Shown in pieces: positions 1-10,336 of a DNA stretch of 64,000 nt. Made by a program: the position numbers and the translations under genes. Position 1 is the stretch's first letter. Each line of letters begins with the position of its first letter. This DNA is from Hygrocybe punicea (taxonomy: Eukaryota > Basidiomycota > Agaricomycetes > Agaricales > Hygrophoraceae), in contig OY744472.1 in NCBI GenBank assembly GCA_963556145.1, positions 5,456,001 to 5,520,000 on the forward strand, given 5' to 3'. The notes beneath the pieces are model-generated. The model was not told the origin of the DNA and did no database searches. It worked only from the letters and a program-made list of their open reading frames with translations.

Positions 1-1
1 A

Positions 2-348
2 GGAAACGTTGGTCCCCCTCCACCGGTCACCCGGTCAACCCCCACAGGCCCCAGGGCAGCTTCCCTAACTCCCGATGTAACCTCGAATGTACATCTCCTA
101 CCGATGGGGTCACAGTCAGATGCATTTTGGGTTGTTGTTCGTGGCATTTCGCCAGGCATTTATGAAGGAAGGTAACTCCTTCGTTTATCTAGGCCTTTCA
201 ATTCTAACACCCTGGCAGGACTAGGGCAGAACTCGCACTTGGTCATAGCAGGGAACATCTCATCATTCGAGCTGGCAATGCAGCTGAAGGCAATGCACTT
301 TTTGTTCAACAATACATGGCTAATGAGGTACATAGACTATACAATTAG
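2..348 (+). CDS. RNase H1 N-terminal / viroplasmin-like protein, 5' partial
   Basis: The frame is open from base 2, so the 5' end lies outside the window. The first exon (to 171) is Pro/Thr-rich and then reads FWVVVRGISPGIYEG, the start of the small hybrid-binding fold shared by caulimovirus viroplasmin and the N-terminus of RNase H1. A 47-nt intron (172-218, GTAACT...CTAAC...CAG) joins phase-perfectly to an exon reading TRAELALGHSREHLIIRAG and then NALFVQQYMANEV, the second half of that fold, ending at TAG 346-348. Family knowledge: this domain binds RNA/DNA hybrids or dsRNA and is common as short multi-copy genes in mushroom genomes. A GT at 328 could instead splice onward to the integrase gene at 767; I could not show this. 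Domain call is from pattern recognition only. Confidence 0.55.
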
Positions 349-766
349 TTCCTTCCTTGAGTTAGTTTGAATTATGGCAATATGTCTTCGGTTTCTCGTT
401 TCTTGCCTTGCGTTAGCCACCTGACATGTTGCACTCAACCTCTTTGTACCGACACAGTTTTCAGAAGCTGAAACAGACCACGAAACACCCAAAACTAGGC
501 ATCTCAGAGGCATGTAAGTGAAGTCTACAACCTTGACAATGACCGCATCTTTTCTTTGGATCCTAGCCGCATGGTGGACCGGCTGAAAAATCTTCGCGCG
601 GGTTACTACATACTCGAGGGTTGAACGAATGTGGCTTTGAGGACACAAGTGGGAGATTCTGTAAGACTTGGCCACCAGAGAGATGAGGTGATGATGTTCA
701 TGTTGACAGCAGAAAGCGTAAATATTTCTTCATAGCCCATGAGTTAATGTTAATCCTTTTTTTCAG

Positions 767-2286
767 ATGCAGAACATTGTTCCTCATGAGGAGTACAATG
801 TTTTGCGTAGCAGCCTAACTGAAATGATTGCCGCCCTCGATGAAAGCTCGCACCAGTCAGCGGATCCGCCAGAAGACGTAGAATTGAACATTTGTAGTCG
901 ACTATCCCATGGCAAGGTGGGGCGGCCAAAGGTCGCCATTGATCCAACATTCCTTACCTTTGCATTGGAGCTGAGAGGTCCTCGCCACACGAGCGACATT
1001 TTAGGCTGTAACCCCCGTACTGTCCGCCGTCGCGCACTGGAACTAGGGTTGGTTAAGCCAGGTGCTCCCGTTTACAGAGATGTCATTGCATCGGATGGCT
1101 CTAGTAGTCGTATCTGGACTTCGACTACATCGCCGGTCACAGCTTTCTCCGATGATGAACTGGATTGTGAAGTAGCTGCAGCTTTGGAGACCTTCCCTCG
1201 ATTTGGCCATCGAATGCTCTATGGCTACCTGCGTGCTAAAGGTTACAGAGTTCCAATAAAGAGAATTTCTCGTTCGTATCTCCGTGTCCATGGAACCCCG
1301 GCAGCGTTTGGGCCCAGACAAATAGAGAGGAGGGTATATTCAGTACCAGGTGTAAATTCTCTCTGGCATCACGATGGTCAGCACGGTAAGTTAATCATGT
1401 GTTCTTTATTTCTGTTACTAAACATGTAGCTGTTAGGCTTAATCCGTTGGAAACTTGTAACACACGCCTTCATCGATGGGAAATCACGCTTGATCACAGG
1501 CATCAAAGTGAGCAATAACAATCGTGCTACAACAGTCCTCGGAATCTTCAAAGCTGCCACATCATTACATGGCTGGCCAAGTCGTGTGAGGGGGGACCAT
1601 GGTCCGGAGAACATGGAATGTGCTAAACACATGGAAGAGGTCAAAGGTCCGGGCAGGGGTTCGTATATATGGGGCCGGTATGTCATGTTTTGCTTGTTGC
1701 TTCCAATTTCACTGATGTTGCAATTGATTTCACTTGCAGAAGTGTACACAATACACGGATTGAGAGGTTATGGTTTGACTTCACTCAGGGCGTTGGCGGC
1801 AAGTGGAAGGAATTTTTTATCGAGTTGGAACTTCACCATGGACTTGACCCCGACAATCCTGCACACATCTGGCTCCTCCAATATCTTTTCCTGCCAATAA
1901 TCAATCAGGACATGGCGGAATGGGCAGAAGCATGGAATGCTCACAAGATCCAACTTCGCGGAGAGCGGGATCAAGGTCCCCGCGAGATGTTCCTCTTCGG
2001 GATGGTTCAGAATGGCCCTCGTGGCCTTGCTTACCTTCGGCAGCAGCAAGATGAAGCAGATATCGATCTGGCAACATATGGCGTAGATTGGGAAGCACAA
2101 GAGGATCCGATCTTGATGAGGCACTTCACCGACAACAATCCACAGCATGGGATCGACAATGTTGCTCCTGTGGAGGATATATGTGATTCGCCTGGCTTCC
2201 CATTGACGAGAGAACAACAGCAGACACTCCAGCAGTCGTTGAGTGATATTGTTGATGTGACTTCGCGAAATATGACCATCCGGTGA
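767..2286 (+). CDS. DDE integrase-core transposase-like protein
   Basis: Three exons, 767-1385, 1437-1677 and 1740-2286, join in phase across two short introns (51 and 62 nt). The protein has an N-terminal helix-turn-helix-like part (GRPKVAIDPTFL ... LGCNPRTVRRRALELG) followed by an integrase core. The candidate catalytic triad is visible: D in LWHHDGQHG at the exon 1/2 junction, D in RGDHGPENM, and E in HNTRIERLW just after intron 2. The tail (EWAEAWNAHKIQLRG ... REMFLFGMVQNGPRG) is typical of the integrase-core proteins abundant in mushrooms and also seen in animals. ATG 767 directly follows a TTTTTTTCAG, so it could be internal, with an upstream exon splicing in. The reading frame is intact. 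It converges with the HECT gene ending at 2778. A role in DNA transposition is inferred from family. Confidence 0.75.
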
Positions 2287-2777
2287 TTAATCTGGCAGAT
2301 AGGATTTGATATGTGTCGTGACTTAGCCCAACAAGATTAATCCAACCAGCTCCTCTGCCGCCGCCTTCACATATAGCCACACAGCCCCACATTTGTAGGG
2401 CTGTTCGGGTTCGGATCGTGTAGCAGGCTCTAGATTGACGTCAGGATGGCCACAATGTCGTACGTCTGCAACCAGCAGTTCTGGAGAGTGTCCATCGATG
2501 CACGACGCTTCTATTCGCAGACCCAGAAACATATATGCTTTTCGTCGTGCCGGCACCAGTTGTTGGCAAACACGACCTCTTCTTCCAATGAAGGCACTGG
2601 CGGGCTCTTTTGTCTTCATCGTTGTGGGATTGGGGCGGGGTAGCCGCCATCATTAGAGCACACATTTATAAGCATGCAACAAATGAAATTTTATGGTGAA
2701 AAGATGGTACATGCAGCACATTCTAAGTTAATGGGGAAAGGCTACATTGATTAAATTTAGTCCGAACAGACGAGAAA
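2287..2777. other. intergenic gap between convergent genes
   Basis: The space between the integrase stop and the HECT stop. Short open frames exist on both strands but none shows a recognisable motif or splice-consistent extension. It presumably holds both 3' UTRs. Confidence 0.4.
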
Positions 2778-5700
2778 TTAACGAGAATTGTATTGTCCGT
2801 GCTGGAGGATCATCTGTGAATGGAACCATGAGTCGAAAAGTGTGTCAGCCTTGTCATTCAAATGGCACTTCTCCATCATGGCATTATCAAGCCAGGCATT
2901 GAACGTCACCTCTACATGCCGGTCGCATGTATGAAAGTCCAAAGGTGGCTCGGGTATCCCTATGCCAAGATTGCAAGGGTCTGCACGGCTGAAGACAAAC
3001 TAGAAGTAAATCAAGTTCGGATCATCATGCTGAAGTGGTGAATTTGTCACCTCCAGGTTTGTCTGTGTATCCAATGGCAATAAATCAGAATCTGTGATAG
3101 CTAGGAGAAAGAGGCGACATCGAAGGAGATGGTCGCCGAAATCCTTATTGAAATCATCTTCGGATACAACAGTGCCCTTCAACAGGAGAGGGTGGCCAAC
3201 ACTGACAAGGTATCTCTTTACTCGCAACTGGAAAATGTCGAAGAGAAGGATATTGATCTCTGATTCTTCTGCCGCTGTAGAAAAATGAAGTCGTTCCAGG
3301 ATTTGATCTACATCGGTTACGCGACGATTGTACATTCCAGCTAAAAGGAGACGGAGGTAGGAAGGGCCATCCTTGGTAGAGAATGTCTGGCAAAGATCTA
3401 ATTATCAGCAATCTGCCCCCAAAGGGTGACATGACAACTCACATCTATAAATTTACTGCGACCAAAGATGATCGGATCAAACCCATCCTGAAACGCGAGA
3501 AATTCCGGATGATTCCAAGGGTCAGAATGCCCTATCAATACTGAAGATAGGAGAGCACGCGTCATTGACCTGTGAAATTCTGGTGTGCGAGCGGCGCGGA
3601 AGGCTGAAACCTGGTCAACATTATTGGTCAGTATTGATGAGGAGGGTTGAAAAGAGATATACACACATCAACCATGCCCAAATAATGGACAAGGAGAAGA
3701 AATACGGGATCCCCAAATGCAGGTATTTCCAAAGTATCCGAATAGGAGAAATCGAACCAAGGTTTCAAAATCTTGGCCGACTCTGGATCCACGGCTTCGA
3801 TATACGTGAACTCGAGATCCATGCAAGCATTGTGCCCATGCACGACAGCAAGAATCCACCACGGAGTAATGGGATCAGGTGCCATACCTAATATAAACAT
3901 GTGGATCGTAGCCAAGCCACCACACACCCAAAAGTCTCACTTCCTCGAAGGCATATGGACAGAAGCCAGAGGCCACAGGAGAGGTAATCTGTAATCACCC
4001 TTGTCCCCCCACAGCGTAGTCTCATCTGTGATAAGTTTGATGGACTCCCGCATCAGCCCCCTTTGCGGGCCATGGCCAACTGCATGCCGGGTTACATCTG
4101 ATGCCTTGGTATATCTCCATGAAGCGTCCATCAACCATTGCAGCTGCACAATTAACATATCACTTACATGCTTATGTCCCAGAATGGCTCCAGGAATGCT
4201 TTGACGCCACAAAGTTCACATGTCACCCTGGGTTGTGGAGAGAATGCAAATGGTTCAGCATCATATCTAAATCTAAAAAGATCAATTACCGTCTTGGCTA
4301 TTGCTGTGGTATTTGGTCCTGAGAAGCGAACAACAAGTGTCTCTGGTCATAGTGAGTACATCATTCTGATCGATGTCTGCCATTCCTCAATATCACGGTT
4401 GGTTGCTTTTGGAACATAGACATAGGGAATCGATACAGAAGACACTGTTTGTGGGGAAAGATGGGTAGCAGCTATCAATGGAGTAGGAGTAGAAGGTGGG
4501 TTAAGGTGGGAGCGGGGGCGAGGGCGGGGCCGGGGACTCGTAGGATTAGAAGGTGCACCAGAATCTCCAAGTGCAGCATTTGCAGTGCTTAGCAGACTGT
4601 TATACACTGCCTCAAAGCGCTGCCGGTTGGTCGGAGGCTCTCCATCCTAGCAGGCAAGTTGTCAGCTAGATAAATAGATTTGGCGAATACTTACAATAAC
4701 CGATGTTGACCATGCACGCGACCCTCCAAGAACACCGGTGGTTGGCAGGCCCTGATGGTCACGTTGCTCGTCTTCAATCTACAGGAGGGGCATTATACAG
4801 ATCATCAGTGGTGGCGCTATGTTGGATTGCTTACCACCAGGATATGGGGTGAATGTTCGCGTGACACCTGAGAGCTGGAAAAGTCTGCTAATTCATTCAG
4901 TCCACGAGCCAGGCTCTTTCAATGTTGAGTTGAGTGCAAGCCGTTGTAGAGGGTCGATGTCCCTCTGAGTCCGTATCATCGATATATCACGAATCTGGAC
5001 CAACCCGATGCCACCATTCGACTTGCATTCGAACCCGACGTAACCCGACGTGACGTGACGTGACGTGACCCGACGTGACCAATGTAACCCGACACATGCC
5101 GCTTTGTGATGGCCGCTTTTGGGCTAAATCCGGCAGCCTCAAACGCCTCGGAGTTCCAATTCCAGGAGATGGATCTCTTCGGACTCAATCCCCGACTTCG
5201 GATTTACTTTATTTATGCATCCCCTCGTCCTTTCGGAGATATGTAGGACCTTCTAGATCTTTTCCTTGCATATTTGTTTTCCCCTCCATTTCCTGTCTTC
5301 GTTGCTTTGCAACCCCCCTTTCCACATCCCCATTCCAACCTTTCTTTGTAGCTTACCATCGGCCGAAGTAGACATGTCCGAAAGTAGATTACTGTTTCCT
5401 GTACTATAAAAACGGTCCCCGATGACCGTACAAAATAAGATACCCTTAGTCCCCGTTTCCCTTTAGTCAGAATCACCTTTTAATCCCTTCAAATGCTCGT
5501 CCATGTAGACCCTTAGCTTTTTATAGTCCTCTTCGTCGTCTTTATTGTTGTTCCCATATATTTGTTCATCGTTTCCGACCCGACCCGACCCGACCCGACC
5601 CACCGTACCCGACATCGTCGGCATCGTCGGGTTCTTCTTTATTTCTCTGTTTTCACTCCGTTCATCACCGGATTCGTCGTTATTAGTCCAGTTTTATGCG

Positions 5701-7346
5701 GCGGCTTTACTTTTACTAACATTCCTTTACTTTTACTACTATTCCTGACACTGACTTATCCAGTCACTTCTACGCTGACACCCTCTGGTTAGGATTATTA
5801 TTATTTCTTCTTTATATAGTTCCGAAGCCACCAAGAACCCGCATCTACACCGTGAATGGGATAGGACCTATTCAGATAACTCACGGCGGCAGGGTTTCTC
5901 GGGCACATGGTAAGGCAGTGCGCCGGCTCTTGAGTTTGTGGTGTAAGGCCTTGAAGTGCACGCCAGGGGAAACATGCATGTAAGACCGTATTATTGGCAG
6001 AGAGGTCAAACGCAGTGAGTGGTCCCTGCAGATTACCATAGCTGGGCGCTATGGGCTGGTTTAGTCAAGATCCAGGCCAGACGACACTTGAAATACATAC
6101 CAACGAAGAGCATCGGAATTGCGGGATCAGCTGGGTTCTTCACCTTTTGACTGATCTGCAATAGCGACGAGTGATCGAACTCCCAGGCAACAAGAGCTGA
6201 GGGTTTAAATTGATGGGATGTCGCAGGCTGGTGGCTTCTCGGGTACACCAGATGCCAAGCAAGGTGATGGAAGTCTTCGCCGGTAGGGTAGGCCGGGGGG
6301 ACCTGGATGTTCATGGAAGACAGATGTCGGTGAATCTCGGTATCAAGATGCTGCCAAACCTGACCGGATGTCGGGAATACAACATGGAAAACAAGCCCCG
6401 CCTTAACTAATGCAGCAATGAGAGTTGGTATTTCAACATTTTTCCACCGGTATTGCCCCGATAGATAAGCGGCAAGTTCGAAGTCAGCTTCATCCTATTC
6501 AGAATTTTTAGACGGTAAAAAGATATATGTGATGGGACACACACCGTAAATGGGAGGAACAGGATCTTGTATTCCACGTCTCCATTCTCCACTACGGTTG
6601 ACGAGCTAGTTGACGTAGCTTGTGTGCCACTTCTTCCCCTACCTCTTCCCTGAGAGCTGGACCCTCGTGAGTTCTGAACTGTTTGCGTTTGCATTTGATG
6701 CTGGGGAAGGTTTCTATGAGCGCTAGCCATTCGCTGGCTTTGCATGCTGCCAACGTCGGGGGTGGGTCGTAGGAAGGCACGGATTGGGGGCTGAGAGTTT
6801 GATGCTGCTGAAGTAGACAATGCATGTGCATTGCGGGTAGGTGAATTGGCTGAACTAGCTGTATTGGTGGAAGTGGTTCTATCGGTTGAAGTTCTGGCAA
6901 TTGTGTCACGAAGTGATATCGGAGACTTTGAACCTACTTACATTCGGTTGTGAGCCATCCATCCAGATCCACAGAGGCAGATACTAAGATACGTCCAGGT
7001 TAATTCCACCTGAACTTATTACCGTCAGATGGTGCACAAGTAAGGTAAGGAAACACCACACCGCAAAAAAACCCTGACAATGCGAGCGGATGGAGGCTCC
7101 ACGACGCATATCATAATTTGGGTCTTGTTCCTTCATAGCATACTTGTGATTCAGGTAGGGGTGTCCACATAGGCAGGATATTTGTGATAATAGGGGCTGC
7201 TGGGTACAACCATTAGATAATATCCAGTCGCGTTTAGAGGGGCATACCGTAGAGATGCTGTTGTCTCCTGTGTCGATGAAACAATAGTCAGTGCATTCCT
7301 GACAAAAGCTGCACTCTCCCCGTTCAGGTAGTAAAGCGTTGGACAT
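2778..7346 (-). CDS. HECT-domain E3 ubiquitin ligase-like protein, multi-exon
   Basis: About 15 exons, roughly 950-1000 residues. Start ATG 7344-7346; exon 1 (7248-7346) has ECSFCQECTDYC, exon 2 (from 7196) has CLCGHPY and RSHCQGFFA, followed by CLCGSGWMAHN: a putative N-terminal zinc-binding module. The 3' exons I could phase are 4835-4994, 4695-4778, 4397-4646, 4168-4342, 3999-4114, 3667-3935, 3443-3610, 3051-3386 and 2778-2999. They encode the HECT fold (GGLATIHMFILGMAPDPI, NHPEFLAFQDGFDPI, SYLRLLLAGMYNRRV) and LDFHTCDRHVEV, whose Cys matches the HECT catalytic cysteine. Stops at 4347, 3937 and 3000 lie inside introns of 54, 63 and 51 nt. Oddities: an apparent 1-nt frameshift near 4893, an unresolved junction near 6030-6090, and an 890-nt intron at 4995. 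It may be a recently broken copy. Confidence 0.72.
4995..5884 (-). other. oversized intron of the HECT gene, probable insertion
   Basis: Flanked by a good donor (GTGAGT at 5884 on the minus strand) and acceptor (GGTCCAG ending at 4995); joining them gives CPRNPAAIRDI in phase. All other introns of this gene that I resolved are 48-63 nt, so 890 nt suggests inserted DNA. It contains GACGTGACGTGACGTG-type tandem units at about 5036-5075, CGACC repeats at 5575-5600 and a TATATAAAG on the minus strand near 5815. No coding sequence or clear terminal repeats were found. Confidence 0.45.
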
Positions 7347-7426
7347 GTGAAGGATGATGCCGCCGATGAGAAGCACGACAAATATCGAAAAAGGAATGAC
7401 ACTGAAAAAGAGGGATTGTAGAGGGG

Positions 7427-7972
7427 TGTTAGAGGCGTGCAACTCCGGAAGGATCGGAGTTCTTCGGAGGAGCGGAGACGTCAACTCTTGAAGTAGGTTC
7501 ACTACTTCCTTAAGTCGTATTGAGAAGACGTGGACGGAGCGGAGTTAGTCCGGAGTTCCGGACTAAGTACTAAGATAATTAATGAGCTTAAGGGAAAGCC
7601 TTAAGTTTGAGAGTGGGTAAGAAATAAGGAACTCAAGTTGATTTTCTGAATGGAGTTACAGGACATTGTAGTTCTAGTTTATATACTTGGTAGACTAATT
7701 GTCATGTCCTTGGAGACGTGAAGACAATATGAACTCCGGAAAGAGGACCGGAGTTCGGAAGAGAATAAAAGGGATAAAAGGTTGCTATGTACGGTGACAA
7801 GTAAACAAAGGGGAGGAAGAGAAAAGGAGGTCGGAGTAAACGGAGATGGGGAAGAATAGTAATTAACAAGAGAAGAACAATAACGTACGCGAGAAGATAA
7901 GATAAGATAAGTCGGCGGAAAAGTCCGGAGCGGAGTTCGTCGGAATCCGGCGGAGCTGCATGGGATATGACA
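7427..7972 (-). repeat. 3' LTR of the chromovirus
   Basis: In element orientation it begins TGTCATATCC and ends CTCTAACA. It is the same length as the other LTR and differs by one T/C substitution (near 7646). On the plus strand it is immediately followed by CTCCCCCTT, i.e. a purine run upstream of the LTR in element orientation. Confidence 0.93.
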
Positions 7973-7988
7973 GTATCTCCCCCTTAGC
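7973..7988 (-). promoter_or_regulatory. polypurine tract of the chromovirus
   Basis: On the minus strand the bases just upstream of the 3' LTR read CTAAGGGGGAGATAC, directly abutting TGTCATATCC. A purine-rich run at this position primes plus-strand DNA synthesis in LTR retrotransposons. Assigned by position and composition. Confidence 0.6.
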
Positions 7989-8094
7989 GTCGAACCCTTG
8001 AGACGCCTGTGGAACAAAGGGAGAACCGTAGCGGAGTTCAAAGCGGAGGGCCTACGGTATAAAACAAACTCCTGGCCAGGAGACAACCCAAAAA

Positions 8095-8949
8095 ATGTCG
8101 TCCTCGCAATTATCGTCCTCGCAAGAGATAGCCGCGCGCATCAAGGAGATGGAGCGCGAATTCGCCGAAATGAGGGCGAAAGAGGAGGCAGAAGAACGGA
8201 GAAAAGTGGAGGACGAGAGGAAGAAGGCGGAAGAGGAGAGGAGACAGAAGATCCAGGCGGAGGCGATGAAAAGGGTGGAGGAGGAAATGAAGAAGAAAAC
8301 GGCGGCGGAGGAGGAGAAAAAGAAAGTGGAGGCGGCGGAGGAGGGGCCCTCAAGTGCGGAGAAGGGGAAGAGAAAAAGAGACGGGTAAGCAAAGGCACAT
8401 AAATGAAAGACCGGAGTTGACTACAGAAGCAGGGCCGTACAATGCAAGGCGTGCGCGGAACGCCGGGAAAACTGCGTGTGGCCCGCGTCCGGAAAGGCGC
8501 GGAGTTGCGATGCATGCAAGAAGAGAAAAGCGCGATGCGAGGTAGATGGTGAAGAGGGTGGGGTGAAGAAGAAAAAGAAAAAGGAGGAAAAGGAGGAATC
8601 CGGATCGGAGTACCGCGGAGTGGAGCCCGCGGTAAAGAAACCGCTGACGAGGACGGAGCAGCTTCTTCACAAGCTGCTCCGGGCGACAGAAGAAAACACG
8701 GCGATGTTGGGACGGGTCGCGGAGGCATGCGAGGGGGTATGGGACACCGTGGAGGATCTCCGCGAACATGCGGCTCAATGGGCCGACCATCTGAGGAACT
8801 TAGAGTTCCTCAGAGATAATTCATACGAGCTCCGGAAGTACACTCCGGAGTCCGAGGACATCGCGCCGGAGGAGACGGAAACGGAGTGGGAAGAGGGGGA
8901 TTTTTTGGGGAAAGGAGGAAACCTTGAAAATAGTCCGCGAAAATCGTAA
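8095..8949 (+). CDS. antisense chromovirus gene: coiled coil plus Zn-cluster-like Cys motif
   Basis: This gene lies inside the retrotransposon on the strand opposite to gag-pol, between integrase and the 3' LTR. Exon 1 (8095-8384) encodes a strongly charged coiled coil (Glu/Lys/Arg-rich, starting MSSSQLSSSQEI). Donor GTAAGC at 8385 and an acceptor near 8430 (CAGAAG or AAGCAG, both in phase) join to exon 2. Exon 2 reads QCKACAERRENCVW then SCDACKKRKARCEV, a CxxC...C / CxxC...C pattern resembling fungal Zn2Cys6 DNA-binding clusters, then a Lys-rich stretch and a leucine-rich helical region (TRTEQLLHKLLRATEE). It ends at TAA 8949, about 270 residues. Function is unknown; a regulatory or nucleic-acid-binding role is inference. 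Cysteine-pair proteins of this kind occur as orphan genes in mushroom genomes, so some may be retrotransposon-derived. Confidence 0.65.
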
Positions 8950-8959
8950 ATAGACAGAA

Positions 8960-10255
8960 TTAATAGGACGGGCCCGGTTTCGAAGGATAAGCGGAGTGAA
9001 AGTCCGAAACAAGCTCAGTAGCATGTCCAAGTTCGGAGGCCAAGATCCAAGAAGTTTCTTCGTCAGTGCCTTCGTAGCCCTCCCAACGTACAAGGTACAG
9101 TAGCTTGCAAGCACGACGGCGGTTGTCGATCTTGGAATCGAGTATTTCGGAGATCTCAAACTCCGGTTCTCCGTCGACAACGATCGGTGGAGGCAGAGGT
9201 TGGACACGGTTAGGAATGGTATTCGGAGTCGCCGGTTCGAGCTGAGAGACATGATAGACCGGGTGAACAGAGCGGAGAGCCTCCGGAAGACGGAGGGTAT
9301 ATGAGTGAGTACCGGCCTTAGCAATAACTTCAAAAGGCCCCAAGTTCTTCTCAGAAAGTTTCTTGGAGGGTCTAGTAGTCCGGAAATGCTCAGCTTTGAC
9401 GTAGACGGAATCTGAAACCTTGAAGTTCGGAGGCGGAGCGCGCTTCAAGTCCGCGTAGTGTTGATAACGTTGTTGTGCCTCAGAGATGGTTTGTCGAAGT
9501 TGTTGATGTAACTCATCGAGGTCCACAGCGAATTTTCGTGCGTGGGCGGAGGAGAGGTCGCGCTCCGGGTGAACGGAAAGGTTAGGGTGGTAACCTTTAT
9601 TGGCAAAGAAAGGAGAAACTCCGGTAGTGGCGTTTGGAGCGTTGTTGTAAGCAAATTCCGCAAGAGGAAGGAGGGACGACCAATTATCTTGCTGATAATT
9701 GCAATAAACGCGGAGATATTGCTCAAGGGTTTGATTGACGCGTTCCGTTTGGCCATCGCCTTCAGGATGATAACCGGAGGTAAAGTGGAGTTTCATGTCG
9801 AGGGCCTTTCCGAGAGACCGGAAAAAATGGGAAACAAATTCCGTGCCTCTATCGGAGGTGACGTGACTAGGAACTCCGTGCTTAGAAAAAACGTGAATAA
9901 GGAAAAGATGTGCGAGTTGGGGGGAAGTAATCGTATCGTAAGTTGGAATAAAGATCCCTTGCTTGGAAAGACGGTCAACCACAACTAGGATGGCCGTAAA
10001 TCCTTCGGAGTCCGGAAGTTGTTCGATGAAATCCATGGAAATTGAATTCCATGGTTTCTCCGGAATAGGGAGCTGCTTAAGCAATCCGTAAGGACGATGC
10101 CGAGGGGTTTTGGATCTCGCGCAGGTTGTGCAAGACTTGCAGTAATCACGGACAAAAGTCCGGAGTCCGGGCCAGGTGTATTCCCGCCGGATGATTTCGA
10201 GAGTCTTATTTTGCCCAAAGTGTCCTGCAGTAGGATGATCATGTTTGGAACGCAA
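8960..10255 (-). CDS. chromovirus integrase with chromodomain
   Basis: 431-residue open frame. The N-terminal HHCC zinc finger is visible (HPTAGHFG ... CKSCTTC). The catalytic core has DFIEQLPDS (D), TSDRGTEF (D) and GQTERVNQT (E). The C-terminus has a chromodomain (FEISEILDS ... YLVRWEGY ... EETSWI), which in this family directs insertion by binding chromatin marks. It is the continuation of the pol polyprotein: the frame upstream is open up to one TGA at 10337-10339, so the ATG at 10255 is only the first Met after that stop. In an intact copy it would be cleaved from Gag-Pol by the protease. Confidence 0.93.
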   Translation of the reverse strand: MRSKHDHPTAGHFGQNKTLEIIRREYTWPGLRTFVRDYCKSCTTCARSKTPRHRPYGLLKQLPIPEKPWNSISMDFIEQLPDSEGFTAILVVVDRLSKQGIFIPTYDTITSPQLAHLFLIHVFSKHGVPSHVTSDRGTEFVSHFFRSLGKALDMKLHFTSGYHPEGDGQTERVNQTLEQYLRVYCNYQQDNWSSLLPLAEFAYNNAPNATTGVSPFFANKGYHPNLSVHPERDLSSAHARKFAVDLDELHQQLRQTISEAQQRYQHYADLKRAPPPNFKVSDSVYVKAEHFRTTRPSKKLSEKNLGPFEVIAKAGTHSYTLRLPEALRSVHPVYHVSQLEPATPNTIPNRVQPLPPPIVVDGEPEFEISEILDSKIDNRRRACKLLYLVRWEGYEGTDEETSWILASELGHATELVSDFHSAYPSKPGPSY

Positions 10256-10336
10256 AATCCGGAGTCGTAGGTCATTGACATCGGGGACATAGATACGATT
10301 ATCGAGGCGTAGAAAACCTAAATCGTCGATAGACCA

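Noticed and set aside
2998..4350. In-frame stops at 3000, 3937 and 4347 as evidence of a pseudogene
   Set aside because: Each lies in a well-formed 51-63 nt intron whose removal restores HECT motifs in phase.
8141..8790. 195- and 146-codon minus-strand frames in the chromovirus 3' region
   Set aside because: Pro/Ser-rich antisense of the coiled-coil gene; low complexity.
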